Shown here piece after piece: positions 17,052-25,183 of a stretch of 41,964 bases of DNA (the stretch's first letter is position 1; each line of letters starts with the position of its first letter). The DNA comes from CAYZPB01 sp964551195 (GTDB taxonomy: Bacteria; Bacillota; Bacilli; Tepidibacillales; Tepidibacillaceae), in the NCBI GenBank assembly GCA_964551195.1, contig CAZKBI010000009.1, positions 1 to 41,964 of the forward strand, given 5' to 3'. The translations under genes were made by a program, and so were the position numbers. The notes below the pieces were generated by a model. The model worked only from the letters and a program-made list of their open reading frames with translations. It searched no databases and was not told where the DNA came from.

Positions 17052-17894
17052 TTACTCCCTTTGCTTCTCTATCAAATCTGCTACAAACTGTGGCAGCACA
17101 AAAGCCGCATGATGCAGCTGGCTTGTGTAATATTTAGTCGCAAGCTCAACAATCTGCTCCTCATTGACCGATAAGGGGTCGTAGAGTTTAGATCCGATTG
17201 TAAAGCTCCACAGTCCACTCGGATAGGTCGGAACGCTAGCAGTATATAATCTAGTAACCGGAAAAAGTGAATTAATATCCCTAAAAACTCTGGTAATTAA
17301 TTCCTGATTAAACCACGGCGATTCCGTCTGTGCAACCATAATGCCGTCAGCTTTCAATGCATCATGAACTTCTTGATAGAAATCCTTCGCAAAAAGTCCT
17401 TCCCCCGGACCAACAGGTTCCGTTGAATCAACTATGATCACATCAAATTCATTTTTGTGATCACGAATATACTGTATGCCGTCCCCAACCGCAAGCTCAA
17501 CGCGTGGATTGCCAGTTAAGTTAGTCGCGATCTCTGGAAAATATTCAATCGATGTTTCAATTACGCGGCCATCGATTTCTGCCAAGATAGCTTTTTTTAC
17601 CGACTGATGCTTGATAATTTCGCGAATCGTGCCGCCATCGCCACCACCTATAACTAGAACCCTTCGAGGATTCGGATGTGTGTTTAAGGCAACGTGTGTA
17701 ATCATCTCAGAATAGACGAACTCGTCAACATCAGTCGTCATAACCATGCCATCAAGTAATAGCATGGTACCAAATTGTTCCGTCTCAATAATGTCGATTT
17801 GCTGATACTCAGTCTGTTCACTGTGTAATGTTTGAGAAATTCTAGTTGTGATACCGTGGTTGTCCGTCTGTTTTTCTGTAAACCATAATTCCAT
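17052..17894 (-). CDS. speE: Spermidine synthase
   Basis: Transfers the aminopropyl group of decarboxylated SAM to putrescine. The Rossmann motif VLVIGGGDGGTIREI, the dcSAM-binding VDEFVYSEM and the catalytic aspartate in IIVDSTEPVGPGEGLF are clear. The open frame begins with a GTG at 17906, but the ATG at 17894 follows AGGAAG with good spacing (280 aa). It is first in an operon with speB and the DUF1934 gene and has its own promoter. Confidence 0.95.
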   Translation of the reverse strand: MELWFTEKQTDNHGITTRISQTLHSEQTEYQQIDIIETEQFGTMLLLDGMVMTTDVDEFVYSEMITHVALNTHPNPRRVLVIGGGDGGTIREIIKHQSVKKAILAEIDGRVIETSIEYFPEIATNLTGNPRVELAVGDGIQYIRDHKNEFDVIIVDSTEPVGPGEGLFAKDFYQEVHDALKADGIMVAQTESPWFNQELITRVFRDINSLFPVTRLYTASVPTYPSGLWSFTIGSKLYDPLSVNEEQIVELATKYYTSQLHHAAFVLPQFVADLIEKQRE

Positions 17895-17981
17895 AATTAA
17901 AATCACTTCCTATTTCTTTATGTTTATATCTGCTTTTTTAGACAGTTGTCTTAAGTTATTTATTAGCTAAATATATGATGT

Positions 17982-18011
17982 ATTATACTTAATAAACGCT
18001 TGAAATAGCAA
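17982..18011 (-). promoter_or_regulatory. Promoter of speE-speB-ywiB
   Basis: TTGCTA (18011-18006) and a perfect TATAAT (17987-17982) with an 18-base spacer on the minus strand. The leader of about 80 bases contains a small inverted repeat AGACAGTTGTCT (17940-17951), whose role is unknown. Confidence 0.6.
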
Positions 18012-18077
18012 TGGCTTTCTCTAATTTCTTATTGATAAGTAAAGTTTGTTTCTACCAACCACTCAAGGGTTTAAATA

Positions 18078-18105
18078 TGGACTAATTGTGAAAAACCTGT
18101 ATAAT
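18078..18105 (+). promoter_or_regulatory. Promoter of the zinc peptidase gene
   Basis: TGGACT (18078-18083), a 16-base spacer and a perfect TATAAT (18100-18105) on the plus strand, divergent from the speE promoter. Leader about 85 bases. Confidence 0.5.
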
Positions 18106-18195
18106 AATAGCATATGGAAATATGTTACCTTTCTAATAATTAGAATACTTAATGCAGGATAATTATAAATCTGTAATCAAGGAGTGATTAACCCA

Positions 18196-18882
18196 ATGGA
18201 TCTATATTCGTTAACATTACTTGCGCTTTTTGCAGTGCTTGGACTTACTGTCTGGGCACAATATAAAGTTTCAAGTAGTTATAAAGAGTGGTCAAAAGTT
18301 GCCCTTAGGTCAGGAATGACCGGAGCCGAGACCGCGCGGTTGTTATTAGATAAAAACGGCTTAGAGCATATCGGAATAAAAGTTGTTCCTGGCACGCTAA
18401 CTGACCATTATGACCCCGTAAATAAGATCATCGGTTTATCAGAGGGAGTATACGGGGATAGTTCGATTGCCGCAGTATCGATTGCTGCACATGAAACTGG
18501 ACACGCAATTCAGCATAAAGAGCAATATAACATGCTGGTAATCAGGCACAAAATGGCTCCAGTATTAAAATTTACTTCCGGCTTAGCACCAATTCTAATT
18601 ATAGCTGGAATCTTGTTCTACTCATTTAACCTGATTGGTCTAGGAGTCATTTTTTTCGCAACGATTGTTGCATTTCAACTAGTTACTCTACCAGTTGAGT
18701 TTAATGCTTCTAGTCGTGCGCAGCAGCTTCTCACCGCCGAGGGGATTACCACTTCAAGCGAAGGTGCTGGCGTCAAAAAGGTCTTAAACGCTGCGGCTCT
18801 TACTTATGTCGCCGCCACTCTCTATGCTGTGGTTGAACTATTTAGATATATCGTTATTTTTCTTGGGATGCGGAGAAATTAA
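18196..18882 (+). CDS. Membrane neutral zinc metallopeptidase, YugP family
   Basis: Integral membrane peptidase of the Zn_peptidase_2 (YugP) family, physiological substrates unknown. An N-terminal membrane segment (about residues 2-20) is followed by a zinc motif AAHETGHAIQH (HExxH) and further hydrophobic segments (about 130-170 and 200-225). The ATG at 18196 is preferred over the GTG at 18184, which overlaps the ribosome site AAGGAG. It is the only plus-strand gene in this half of the window, and its 3' end overlaps the convergent radical SAM gene by 29 bases. Confidence 0.88.
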   Translation: MDLYSLTLLALFAVLGLTVWAQYKVSSSYKEWSKVALRSGMTGAETARLLLDKNGLEHIGIKVVPGTLTDHYDPVNKIIGLSEGVYGDSSIAAVSIAAHETGHAIQHKEQYNMLVIRHKMAPVLKFTSGLAPILIIAGILFYSFNLIGLGVIFFATIVAFQLVTLPVEFNASSRAQQLLTAEGITTSSEGAGVKKVLNAAALTYVAATLYAVVELFRYIVIFLGMRRN

Positions 18883-19795
18883 ACTTTTTCCCCTGCCATG
18901 AATCGCGACGAGTTAATTCGTCATCGATGGCGTTAAGGACCTCCCATTTTCTGAGGGTCCAAAGTGGCTCAATTAGTAGTTCAAGCGGGCCATCTCCTGT
19001 CAGGCGATGAATCACTAAATCTTGCGGTAATATTTCTAGAATATCTACGATAAGCTCAACATATTGATCGCGACTCATAAATTCTAGCTCGCCCCCTTCA
19101 TATTGACTGACTAGTGGCGTGTTAGCCAATAAATATAGCATATGTATCTTGATTCCTTGAATTGGCAATTGGGCCAGTGCATGTGCAGTTGCAAGCATAT
19201 CCTCTCTGGTTTCGCCAGGGAGGTTAAGTATTATATGGGGTACTATTTCGATTTGGCGACGAGATAGCTCGTCAACTGCATCAAGAAAACATTGATAATC
19301 ATGACCACGGTTAATTGTAGTTAGTGTTCGATCATGCATAGTCTGTACGCCAAGCTCAACTGTTAGCTTGGTTTTCTCATTTAACTCCGATAACAAATCA
19401 AGAACCTCTAAGGGCAAACAATCGGGACGCGTTGAAATCGATAGACCGACAACTCCCTTTTGCTCAAGAACTGCATAGTAGTTCTCCCGCAGCTGCGCAA
19501 TCGGTCCGTAAGTATTCGTATAGGCTTGAAAATAAGCCATATACAGCGCATTTGGCCACTTCTTATGCATTCTGTCTCTTATGTTTGCAAACTGTTCTGA
19601 GAGGCTCTGGACGCGTTTACCAGCATAGTCGCCTGAACCTTGCTCGCTACAATAAGTGCAGCCGCCAGATCCTATTGTGCCATCGCGATTTGGACAGCTA
19701 TGGCCAGCATCAAGTGATACCTTGAAAACCTTATCATTAAACTGCTGCCTGTAATGATAATTTAAAGTATGATAACGCTTATTTGCCCAACGCAT
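18854..19795 (-). CDS. Radical SAM protein, TIGR01212 (YtqA/YhcC) family
   Basis: Radical SAM enzyme of the YhcC/YtqA group. The iron-sulfur cysteines lie in a C-x11-C-x2-C arrangement (C34, C46, C49 in CPNRDGTIGSGGCTYC) and the family N-terminus RYHTLNYHYRQQF is present. The ISTRPDCLP and VELGVQTMHD blocks follow, as in this and the Elp3-like groups. Substrate is unknown. Length 313 aa is normal. ATG preceded by AAGGAG. The gene lies after the panD hairpin, and no strong promoter of its own is visible. Confidence 0.9.
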   Translation of the reverse strand: MRWANKRYHTLNYHYRQQFNDKVFKVSLDAGHSCPNRDGTIGSGGCTYCSEQGSGDYAGKRVQSLSEQFANIRDRMHKKWPNALYMAYFQAYTNTYGPIAQLRENYYAVLEQKGVVGLSISTRPDCLPLEVLDLLSELNEKTKLTVELGVQTMHDRTLTTINRGHDYQCFLDAVDELSRRQIEIVPHIILNLPGETREDMLATAHALAQLPIQGIKIHMLYLLANTPLVSQYEGGELEFMSRDQYVELIVDILEILPQDLVIHRLTGDGPLELLIEPLWTLRKWEVLNAIDDELTRRDSWQGKKFNFSASQEK

Positions 19796-19860
19796 CTAGT
19801 TCCGCTCCTTATGACCCATCTCATACGTTTCATTTCCATATAATCTATTATAACAAAAGA

Positions 19861-19888
19861 TTCCCTCCTATAATGTTATAGGAGGGAA
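19861..19888 (-). terminator. Terminator after the pantothenate operon
   Basis: A perfect 13-bp inverted repeat (19861-19873 and 19876-19888) follows panD on the minus strand and is succeeded by TCTTTTGTTAT. It is a probable rho-independent terminator. Its plus-strand right arm contains GGAGGG, a chance or real ribosome site for a tiny frame at 19891. Confidence 0.7.
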
Positions 19889-19941
19889 CTATGAAGCACT
19901 TACAACAATTTAAAGCTATAACAATTTACTCGTAACCTCAG

Positions 19942-20325
19942 CTATTTACGGTTCTCTTCAGAACTCTCTAACCCAATGCTTGTGATTTTATTTGCGTCAT
20001 CAAGAAAAACGACGCTAGGCTGGTAGGTGACAGCCTCGTATTGCTCCATCAGGCCAAAAGCCATTATGATAACTTTATCGCCAGGCTGTGCAAGACGGGC
20101 AGCTGCCCCGTTAATGCAAATAATGCCACTATCTGCTGCTCCATCGATAACATAGGTTTCAAACCTTGCCCCGTTATTTATATTTACAATCTGAACCTTC
20201 TGATTTGTAATAAAGCCTGCGGCTTTCATCAATTCATGGTCGATGGTAACGCTCCCAATGTAATTAAGGTCGGCCTCCGTAACCGTTGCTCGGTGAAGTT
20301 TGCCTAACATCATTTCTACATACAT
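19942..20325 (-). CDS. panD: Aspartate 1-decarboxylase
   Basis: Pyruvoyl enzyme that makes beta-alanine from aspartate for pantothenate. The self-cleavage site is Gly24-Ser25 in NYIGSVTID; the Ser becomes the pyruvoyl group. Lys9 and Tyr58 type residues of the active site are in GKLHRATVTEAD and RFETYVI. Length 127 aa is standard. The ATG follows AAGGGG at 8 bases and lies 4 bases after panC. It is last in the panB-panC-panD operon. Confidence 0.97.
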   Translation of the reverse strand: MYVEMMLGKLHRATVTEADLNYIGSVTIDHELMKAAGFITNQKVQIVNINNGARFETYVIDGAADSGIICINGAAARLAQPGDKVIIMAFGLMEQYEAVTYQPSVVFLDDANKITSIGLESSEENRK

Positions 20326-20329
20326 ATAT

Positions 20330-21175
20330 TCATCCCCTTATAACGGTATTGTCGATTAGTCGTGTATTACCAAAGTGGACTGCTAAAGCAACTAAGATAT
20401 CACCCGCTACCACTTCTACCGCTTGCAATGTTCTGGCATCTACAATCTCAATATATTCAATCTTAGCAAGCTTGCGCTTCGCTATTGTATCATATAGCTG
20501 TTTAATAATTGAAGCAGAATCTTTCTCCCCACTAGCAACGAGTTGCTCCGCCAGTTGCAATGCTTGATATAAAACAGTCGCCTCTTCGCGCTCCTCCGCT
20601 GTTAAATAACTGTTGCGGGAGCTAAGTGCTAGTCCATCGCTTTCTCTAACAATTGGACAGCTTACTACTTCAATCGGGAAGTTCAAATCCCTTACCATTT
20701 GGCTTATCACAGCATATTGCTGTGCATCCTTCTGTCCGAAGTAAGCAATTGTTGGTTGCACTAGATTAAATAATTTGCTGATAACTGTCGTTACACCACG
20801 AAAATGACCTGGCCGCTGTGCACCGCAGAGCACCTCAGTTTTTCCGAAATTTTCCACGTAAGTATTATAGCCATCCGGGTACATTTCACTAGCCATCGGT
20901 GCAAAGAGTAGGTTAGCACCCGCCTCTTGCAAAAGTTCTTGATCACGCTTCAGGTCGCGCGGGTAATCCTCGAAATCCTCCCCTGCACCGAACTGGGTTG
21001 GGTTTACAAAAATACTGACAACGACATAATCGTTAGCCGCAAGCGCTGCTTCAACCAGTGATAAATGGCCAGCGTGAAGCGAGCCCATAGTCGCGACAAA
21101 TCCGATACTAGCTCCTTCGCCGCGTACTTTAGTCAGCTCTTCTCTTAAATCGATAACCCGGGTAACTACTTTCAT
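20330..21175 (-). CDS. panC: Pantothenate synthetase
   Basis: Joins pantoate and beta-alanine with ATP, via pantoyl-adenylate. The nucleotidyltransferase signatures are present: MGSLHAGHLSLV at residue 30 (HIGH-like), YFGQKDAQQYAVI and LALSSRNSYL (KMSKS-like). Length 281 aa is typical. Its ATG overlaps the panB stop in an ATGA junction, so translation is coupled. Confidence 0.97.
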   Translation of the reverse strand: MKVVTRVIDLREELTKVRGEGASIGFVATMGSLHAGHLSLVEAALAANDYVVVSIFVNPTQFGAGEDFEDYPRDLKRDQELLQEAGANLLFAPMASEMYPDGYNTYVENFGKTEVLCGAQRPGHFRGVTTVISKLFNLVQPTIAYFGQKDAQQYAVISQMVRDLNFPIEVVSCPIVRESDGLALSSRNSYLTAEEREEATVLYQALQLAEQLVASGEKDSASIIKQLYDTIAKRKLAKIEYIEIVDARTLQAVEVVAGDILVALAVHFGNTRLIDNTVIRG

Positions 21176-22029
21176 TCGACTTCCTCACATGCTTGGTTTA
21201 TCAGTTTCTCATAAACTTCAGGGTCTAGTTTGCGCTCGTGTTCTACTGTTGGGAAAGTACCCGCTGTCACCTCTTGATGGTACTGGCCAAAAGCTTGCTT
21301 CATCTCAGTTGTCAAATCGGCGTATTTTTTGGCAAAACTTGGCGTATTTCCTTGAAAAAGTCCCAGCATATCATGAACAACAAGTACCTGACCGTCGCAG
21401 CCAGCTCCAGCACCAATGCCGATTGTAGGTATCGTTAACTTCTCGCTAACAATTGTCGCCAATTCTGCAGGGATCAACTCTAATACAATTGAGAAAGCTC
21501 CTGCCTCTTGAAGTGCTAGTGCATCTGCAATTAGTTCTGTCGCCTGTGCCTCGGTTCTACCCTGAACAAAATATCCGCCCATCTGGTGAACCTGCTGTGG
21601 TGTTAGACCGATATGTCCCATGACTGGAATACCTGCCCTTGTAATTGCCTTAACGATATCTGCTACCTCTTGGCCGCCCTCAATCTTAACCGCCTGTGCC
21701 TTACCCTCCTGCATCAATCTTCCAGCATTATAAACTGCTTCTTCCTTGCCTAGATGAATCGACAAAAAGGGCATATCAACCACAACTAGTGCGCGTTTTG
21801 CGCCACGAGCAACGGCTCTAGAATGATGAATCATATCTTCCATCGTAACCTGAGTAGTATCTTCATAGCCAAGAACTGCTGATCCAAGAGAGTCACCTAC
21901 TAGTATGCTGTCAATCCCGCTTTCATCTATTAATTTAGCGGTCGGATAATCATAGGCTGTTAACATTGAAATTTTCTGCTTCTCTTTTTTCATTTTCTGA
22001 TAAGTGTTTGTCGTAACTTTTTTAGTCAT
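21172..22029 (-). CDS. panB: 3-methyl-2-oxobutanoate hydroxymethyltransferase
   Basis: Adds a hydroxymethyl group from methylene-THF to 2-oxoisovalerate to make ketopantoate. TAYDYPTAKLIDESGID, ILVGDSLG, TMEDMIHHSRAVARG, VVDMPFLS and GIGAGAGCDGQVLV are family blocks with Mg-binding aspartates. 285 aa. The start overlaps the upstream DUF2520 gene by 8 bases. Confidence 0.97.
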   Translation of the reverse strand: MTKKVTTNTYQKMKKEKQKISMLTAYDYPTAKLIDESGIDSILVGDSLGSAVLGYEDTTQVTMEDMIHHSRAVARGAKRALVVVDMPFLSIHLGKEEAVYNAGRLMQEGKAQAVKIEGGQEVADIVKAITRAGIPVMGHIGLTPQQVHQMGGYFVQGRTEAQATELIADALALQEAGAFSIVLELIPAELATIVSEKLTIPTIGIGAGAGCDGQVLVVHDMLGLFQGNTPSFAKKYADLTTEMKQAFGQYHQEVTAGTFPTVEHERKLDPEVYEKLINQACEEVE

Positions 22030-22912
22030 TATTATTCAGAACCTCCCTCAAATTTGTCGCTTGCTCTTTATTGATTCGCTTAGCACGTAGGGCTAGGTCG
22101 ATTGTTTGTTTTCCCAATTGGCAGTAACTCTCCAGCCATTCTTCGTTCGTCTCCGCTAATGCTTGAACATGCTTAGCAACAGTTCCGGCATCGCCACGAG
22201 CGATTGGTCCCGTCAGTGCCTGCCCACTATCTTGGACAAAAAGATTGTCCACTGTCTGGCGAACCAGCGGCTCTACAAATTGTAATGCTTGCTCACGCGT
22301 AAAGCCAGCCTCTGTCAGCATCCTTAAACCCAGATCAGCAATTGTTATCTGATAATTGGAGATAACTGCTAAAGCCGCGTGATAGAGCGCCTTCTCTTCT
22401 GGTGCGATTTCGATTAAGTTATCGGAGATGCCCGCCAGTTTATCGAATATCTGTTGATAGTGAGCGCCACTGCCATCGATAGCAAAATAAGCATTCTCTA
22501 GCGCTTTTGCCGAGCGTTCTGGCTCGGTAAAAGCAAGTAGCGGATGTAAGGAGAATGTCGTTGCACCCAAATCGCTGAGATTCTCTAACAACTCGGAGCT
22601 GTAAACGCCGCTCATGTGGGCAAAACTTTTGTCAGCAATGGTAAGTGCAAGCTGCGAGTCCGCAGATACTGCAGCGCTAATCTGGTCTGCAACCTCCGCA
22701 ATCACGTCATCTGGTGTTGTAATCGCAATGACATCAGCCGCCTTTATCAGCTCGGTTAGTGAGCAATAAGGACTCGTGTCTGTTAATCTTGCAGCGTTAA
22801 CCGCAGACTGATAGCTCCTGCTGTAATAGCCTAATATTGTAATTCCATTATTTTTGAGATATAAACCGAGGGCCTTACCGACCTTACCGGCTCCAATAAA
22901 TGCAATTTGCAT
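22022..22912 (-). CDS. Rossmann-fold DUF2520 protein, candidate ketopantoate reductase
   Basis: Two-domain NAD(P)-binding protein: N-terminal Rossmann domain beginning MQIAFIGAGKVGKALG, and a C-terminal all-helical DUF2520 domain with the signature GPIARGDAGTVAKHV. It is the first gene of the panB-panC-panD operon and overlaps panB. The operon supplies every pantothenate step except ketopantoate reduction, and no classical PanE is present, so I infer this protein fills the step; PanG-type reductases of other bacteria are a precedent, though I cannot confirm homology here. The ATG at 22912 follows AGGTG; a GTG at 22921 has no ribosome site. Confidence 0.8.
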   Translation of the reverse strand: MQIAFIGAGKVGKALGLYLKNNGITILGYYSRSYQSAVNAARLTDTSPYCSLTELIKAADVIAITTPDDVIAEVADQISAAVSADSQLALTIADKSFAHMSGVYSSELLENLSDLGATTFSLHPLLAFTEPERSAKALENAYFAIDGSGAHYQQIFDKLAGISDNLIEIAPEEKALYHAALAVISNYQITIADLGLRMLTEAGFTREQALQFVEPLVRQTVDNLFVQDSGQALTGPIARGDAGTVAKHVQALAETNEEWLESYCQLGKQTIDLALRAKRINKEQATNLREVLNNND

Positions 22913-22997
22913 CAGACTCACCTACTTTATAAAGTTTGAGAAAAATGTGAATTCTAAAAAACATAAAAGTTTGAAAGAACATATTACATTTTGGAAA

Positions 22998-23026
22998 ATA
23001 AAAAACACCGTCCAGACAAATGTCAA
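22998..23026 (-). promoter_or_regulatory. Candidate promoter of the pantothenate operon
   Basis: A perfect TTGACA (23026-23021), 17-base spacer and weak -10 TTTTAT (23003-22998) on the minus strand, about 85 bases upstream of the DUF2520 ATG. Confidence 0.45.
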
Positions 23027-23237
23027 GAAGGTGAATGACGCTGCAAACATTCTTGATTCTGTCCCTGTCCATAAGGCTCAAAGCAGAAATTAAGTTCTTC
23101 ATTCGTAAATACATAGTACTACTTGCGTACAAACAGTTTGTATGGTTCGGAGCAAGCATTATTTAGCGAGCAAGATACCATCAGGGTAAAGATATCATAT
23201 GTTTTCTAATTTTTCAATGCTTTATCTAAGGAAATAT

Positions 23238-23266
23238 ATTTCACTATCGGCAAAATAAGATATAAT
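23238..23266 (+). promoter_or_regulatory. Candidate promoter of asnB
   Basis: A perfect TATAAT (23261-23266) lies 34 bases before the asnB ATG on the plus strand. The -35 is weak (ATTTCA at 23238-23243, spacer 17), which may indicate dependence on an activator. Confidence 0.45.
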
Positions 23267-23300
23267 GAGAATAGCTTTTAACTAGACTAGGAGTGATGAA

Positions 23301-25145
23301 ATGAGCGGTATCTGTGGCTTCATCGACAATTCCCCAATAACTGACAAAAAATTAATCTTAAATAAAATGAATCAACGTATCATACATCGTGGTCCGGATT
23401 GTGAGGGTGCTTTCACTGATGAGCAGATTGCCTTTAGCTATCGTTCGCTGAACCTGACTAGCGACCAAGAGAATTGTCCTTCACTAATCTATCACGAAGA
23501 GGATAAGACTATTCTCTTTAGCGGGCAACTCTATAATCTGCCTGAACTGATTGTAGACTTAAAAGAGGCTGGTTATAAGTTTACTACGGAAACGCCGGCT
23601 GCAGCAGTGCTTTTCGCCTATCGCAAATATGGCGTGGAGCTATTTGACCATTTGCGTGGCGCCTTCTCTTTTGTAATTTGGAATAAACAGGATGAGAGTC
23701 TATTTGCGGCACGTGATTTTTTCGGGATTCGACCACTTTATTATGCTCAGATTGCGGATGGATTAGTTTTCGGCTCAGAGATCAAAAGCATGCTCGAACA
23801 TCCAGAAATTACCAAGGAATTTAATCAAGATGCACTGGCAAGCTACTTGTCCTTTCAATATTCCGTTTTGCCGGAGACCTTCTTTAAAGGAATATATCGC
23901 CTACCCCCGGGACATTATCTAACCTACAAGAGAGGTTTGATTACACAAAAACGCTTCTTCGACGTTGATTTCCGTCGAACTGATGAAGATAACTATAGCC
24001 TGGAAGAGTGGACGGACCAGATCGAGCAGGTGGTACAGGAGTCGATTAAGCTACATACAGAGAGTGATGTAGAGGTTGGTTCTTTCTTGTCGAGTGGTGT
24101 TGATTCAAGTTATATTGCAGCATCTTTTGGCGGCAACAAGGCTTTTACAGTAGGTTTTAGTAATGAGCAATATAACGAAGTTACTGCAGCAGCTGGATTG
24201 GCCAGTAAAATTAATATTAATCATTATAGCAAGTTAATTGCACCAGAAGACTTCTGGGGAATTATACCGCATGCACAGTATCTAATGGATGAGCCTTTAG
24301 CTGATCCGGCAGCTATTGCCTTGTATTTTGTGAGTGAGCTAGCGGGTGAGCATGTTAAAGTCGTTCTCTCTGGTGAGGGGGCGGACGAACTTTTTGCCGG
24401 TTACAATATTTATAAGGAGCCTTTTAGTCTAGCGCCGATGATGCGTTTGCCGAAGTTTGTTCGCTCGGGCTTAGGTAAATTAGCGGCAGCTCTGCCATTT
24501 CAGATTAAGGGTAGAAATTACCTGATTCGGGCTAGTAAAGATGTTGAGGAGCGTTTTATTGGCAACGCTAATATTTTCTCCGAAACAGAACGAAGACAGA
24601 TTCTGCGTGATGATGTAAAAGATAATTATACTAATGCCGAATTGACAAGGCCTTTCTATGAAAAGGTAGCAGCTTTCGATGATGTTGTTAAAATGCAATA
24701 TATCGATATACATTTCTGGATGGCAGGAGATATATTGTTAAAGGCCGATCGAATGACCTCCGGCAATTCAATTGAGGTACGTTCGCCACTTGTTGATGTT
24801 GAGGTTGCCAAACTGGCAATGAAGTTACCGCTAGAATATAAAGTGAACCATCAGAATACAAAACTTGCTTTCAGGAACGCGGCTAAACGGAAGCTAGACC
24901 TAAACCTTGCAAACAAAAGAAAACTCGGATTCCCAGTACCGATCCGCGTCTGGCTACGCGAAGAGAAATATTATTTAAAAGTTAAGGAGCTTTTTAGTAG
25001 TGAACTAGCTAAACGCTTCTTCAAGGTTGATCCCTTGCTTCTACTCCTGACTAAACATTATAATGGGGTAACAGATAATAGCAGAAAAATTTGGACAGTC
25101 TATTGCTTCTTAGTCTGGCATCAACAATATTTCAACGGGGAATAA
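23301..25145 (+). CDS. asnB: Asparagine synthetase B homologue lacking its glutaminase site
   Basis: Amidates aspartate, or a related carboxylate, using ATP. The normal N-terminal nucleophile Cys2 is Ser (MSGICGF), unambiguous in the DNA (atg agc). Glutamine-binding positions have changed too: the RRLSIID region reads RSLNLTS, NGEIYN reads SGQLYN (74-79) and the SDTE site reads TPAA (98-101). The C-terminal synthetase domain keeps its ATP site, SSGVDSS at 264-270, plus LSGEGADELFAGY and IEVRSPLVD. Length 614 aa is normal. I predict an ammonia-dependent enzyme. The substrate could instead be a peptidoglycan precursor such as meso-DAP, as for some Firmicutes AsnB. It is first in a plus-strand operon; AGGAGTGA precedes the ATG. 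Confidence 0.9.
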   Translation: MSGICGFIDNSPITDKKLILNKMNQRIIHRGPDCEGAFTDEQIAFSYRSLNLTSDQENCPSLIYHEEDKTILFSGQLYNLPELIVDLKEAGYKFTTETPAAAVLFAYRKYGVELFDHLRGAFSFVIWNKQDESLFAARDFFGIRPLYYAQIADGLVFGSEIKSMLEHPEITKEFNQDALASYLSFQYSVLPETFFKGIYRLPPGHYLTYKRGLITQKRFFDVDFRRTDEDNYSLEEWTDQIEQVVQESIKLHTESDVEVGSFLSSGVDSSYIAASFGGNKAFTVGFSNEQYNEVTAAAGLASKININHYSKLIAPEDFWGIIPHAQYLMDEPLADPAAIALYFVSELAGEHVKVVLSGEGADELFAGYNIYKEPFSLAPMMRLPKFVRSGLGKLAAALPFQIKGRNYLIRASKDVEERFIGNANIFSETERRQILRDDVKDNYTNAELTRPFYEKVAAFDDVVKMQYIDIHFWMAGDILLKADRMTSGNSIEVRSPLVDVEVAKLAMKLPLEYKVNHQNTKLAFRNAAKRKLDLNLANKRKLGFPVPIRVWLREEKYYLKVKELFSSELAKRFFKVDPLLLLLTKHYNGVTDNSRKIWTVYCFLVWHQQYFNGE

Positions 25146-25183
25146 GGGACTTTAAGAAGAAAAAAGATAAGGAGTGGATGGAG

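Larger units (their letters stand above)
22922..23300. other. Divergent intergenic region between the pan operon and asnB
   Basis: This 379-base gap holds the candidate promoters of the two divergent operons. It also contains an inverted repeat TACAAA-CAG-TTTGTA (23128-23142) and a direct repeat GAGCAAG at 23150-23156 and 23168-23174. I see no T-box, riboswitch, tRNA or recognisable gene. A minus-strand open frame across 22884-23159 has no homology I know and no ribosome site. Confidence 0.5.

Noticed and set aside
18854..18882. Frameshift or misassembly at the convergent overlap of the zinc peptidase and radical SAM genes
   Set aside because: Both proteins end at family-typical lengths; a 29-base convergent overlap is acceptable.
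22884..23159. 91-codon minus-strand open frame overlapping the pan promoter region
   Set aside because: Composition looks random, no ribosome site, overlaps the start of the DUF2520 gene and the best -35 element. I considered a transposase relic but found no motif.
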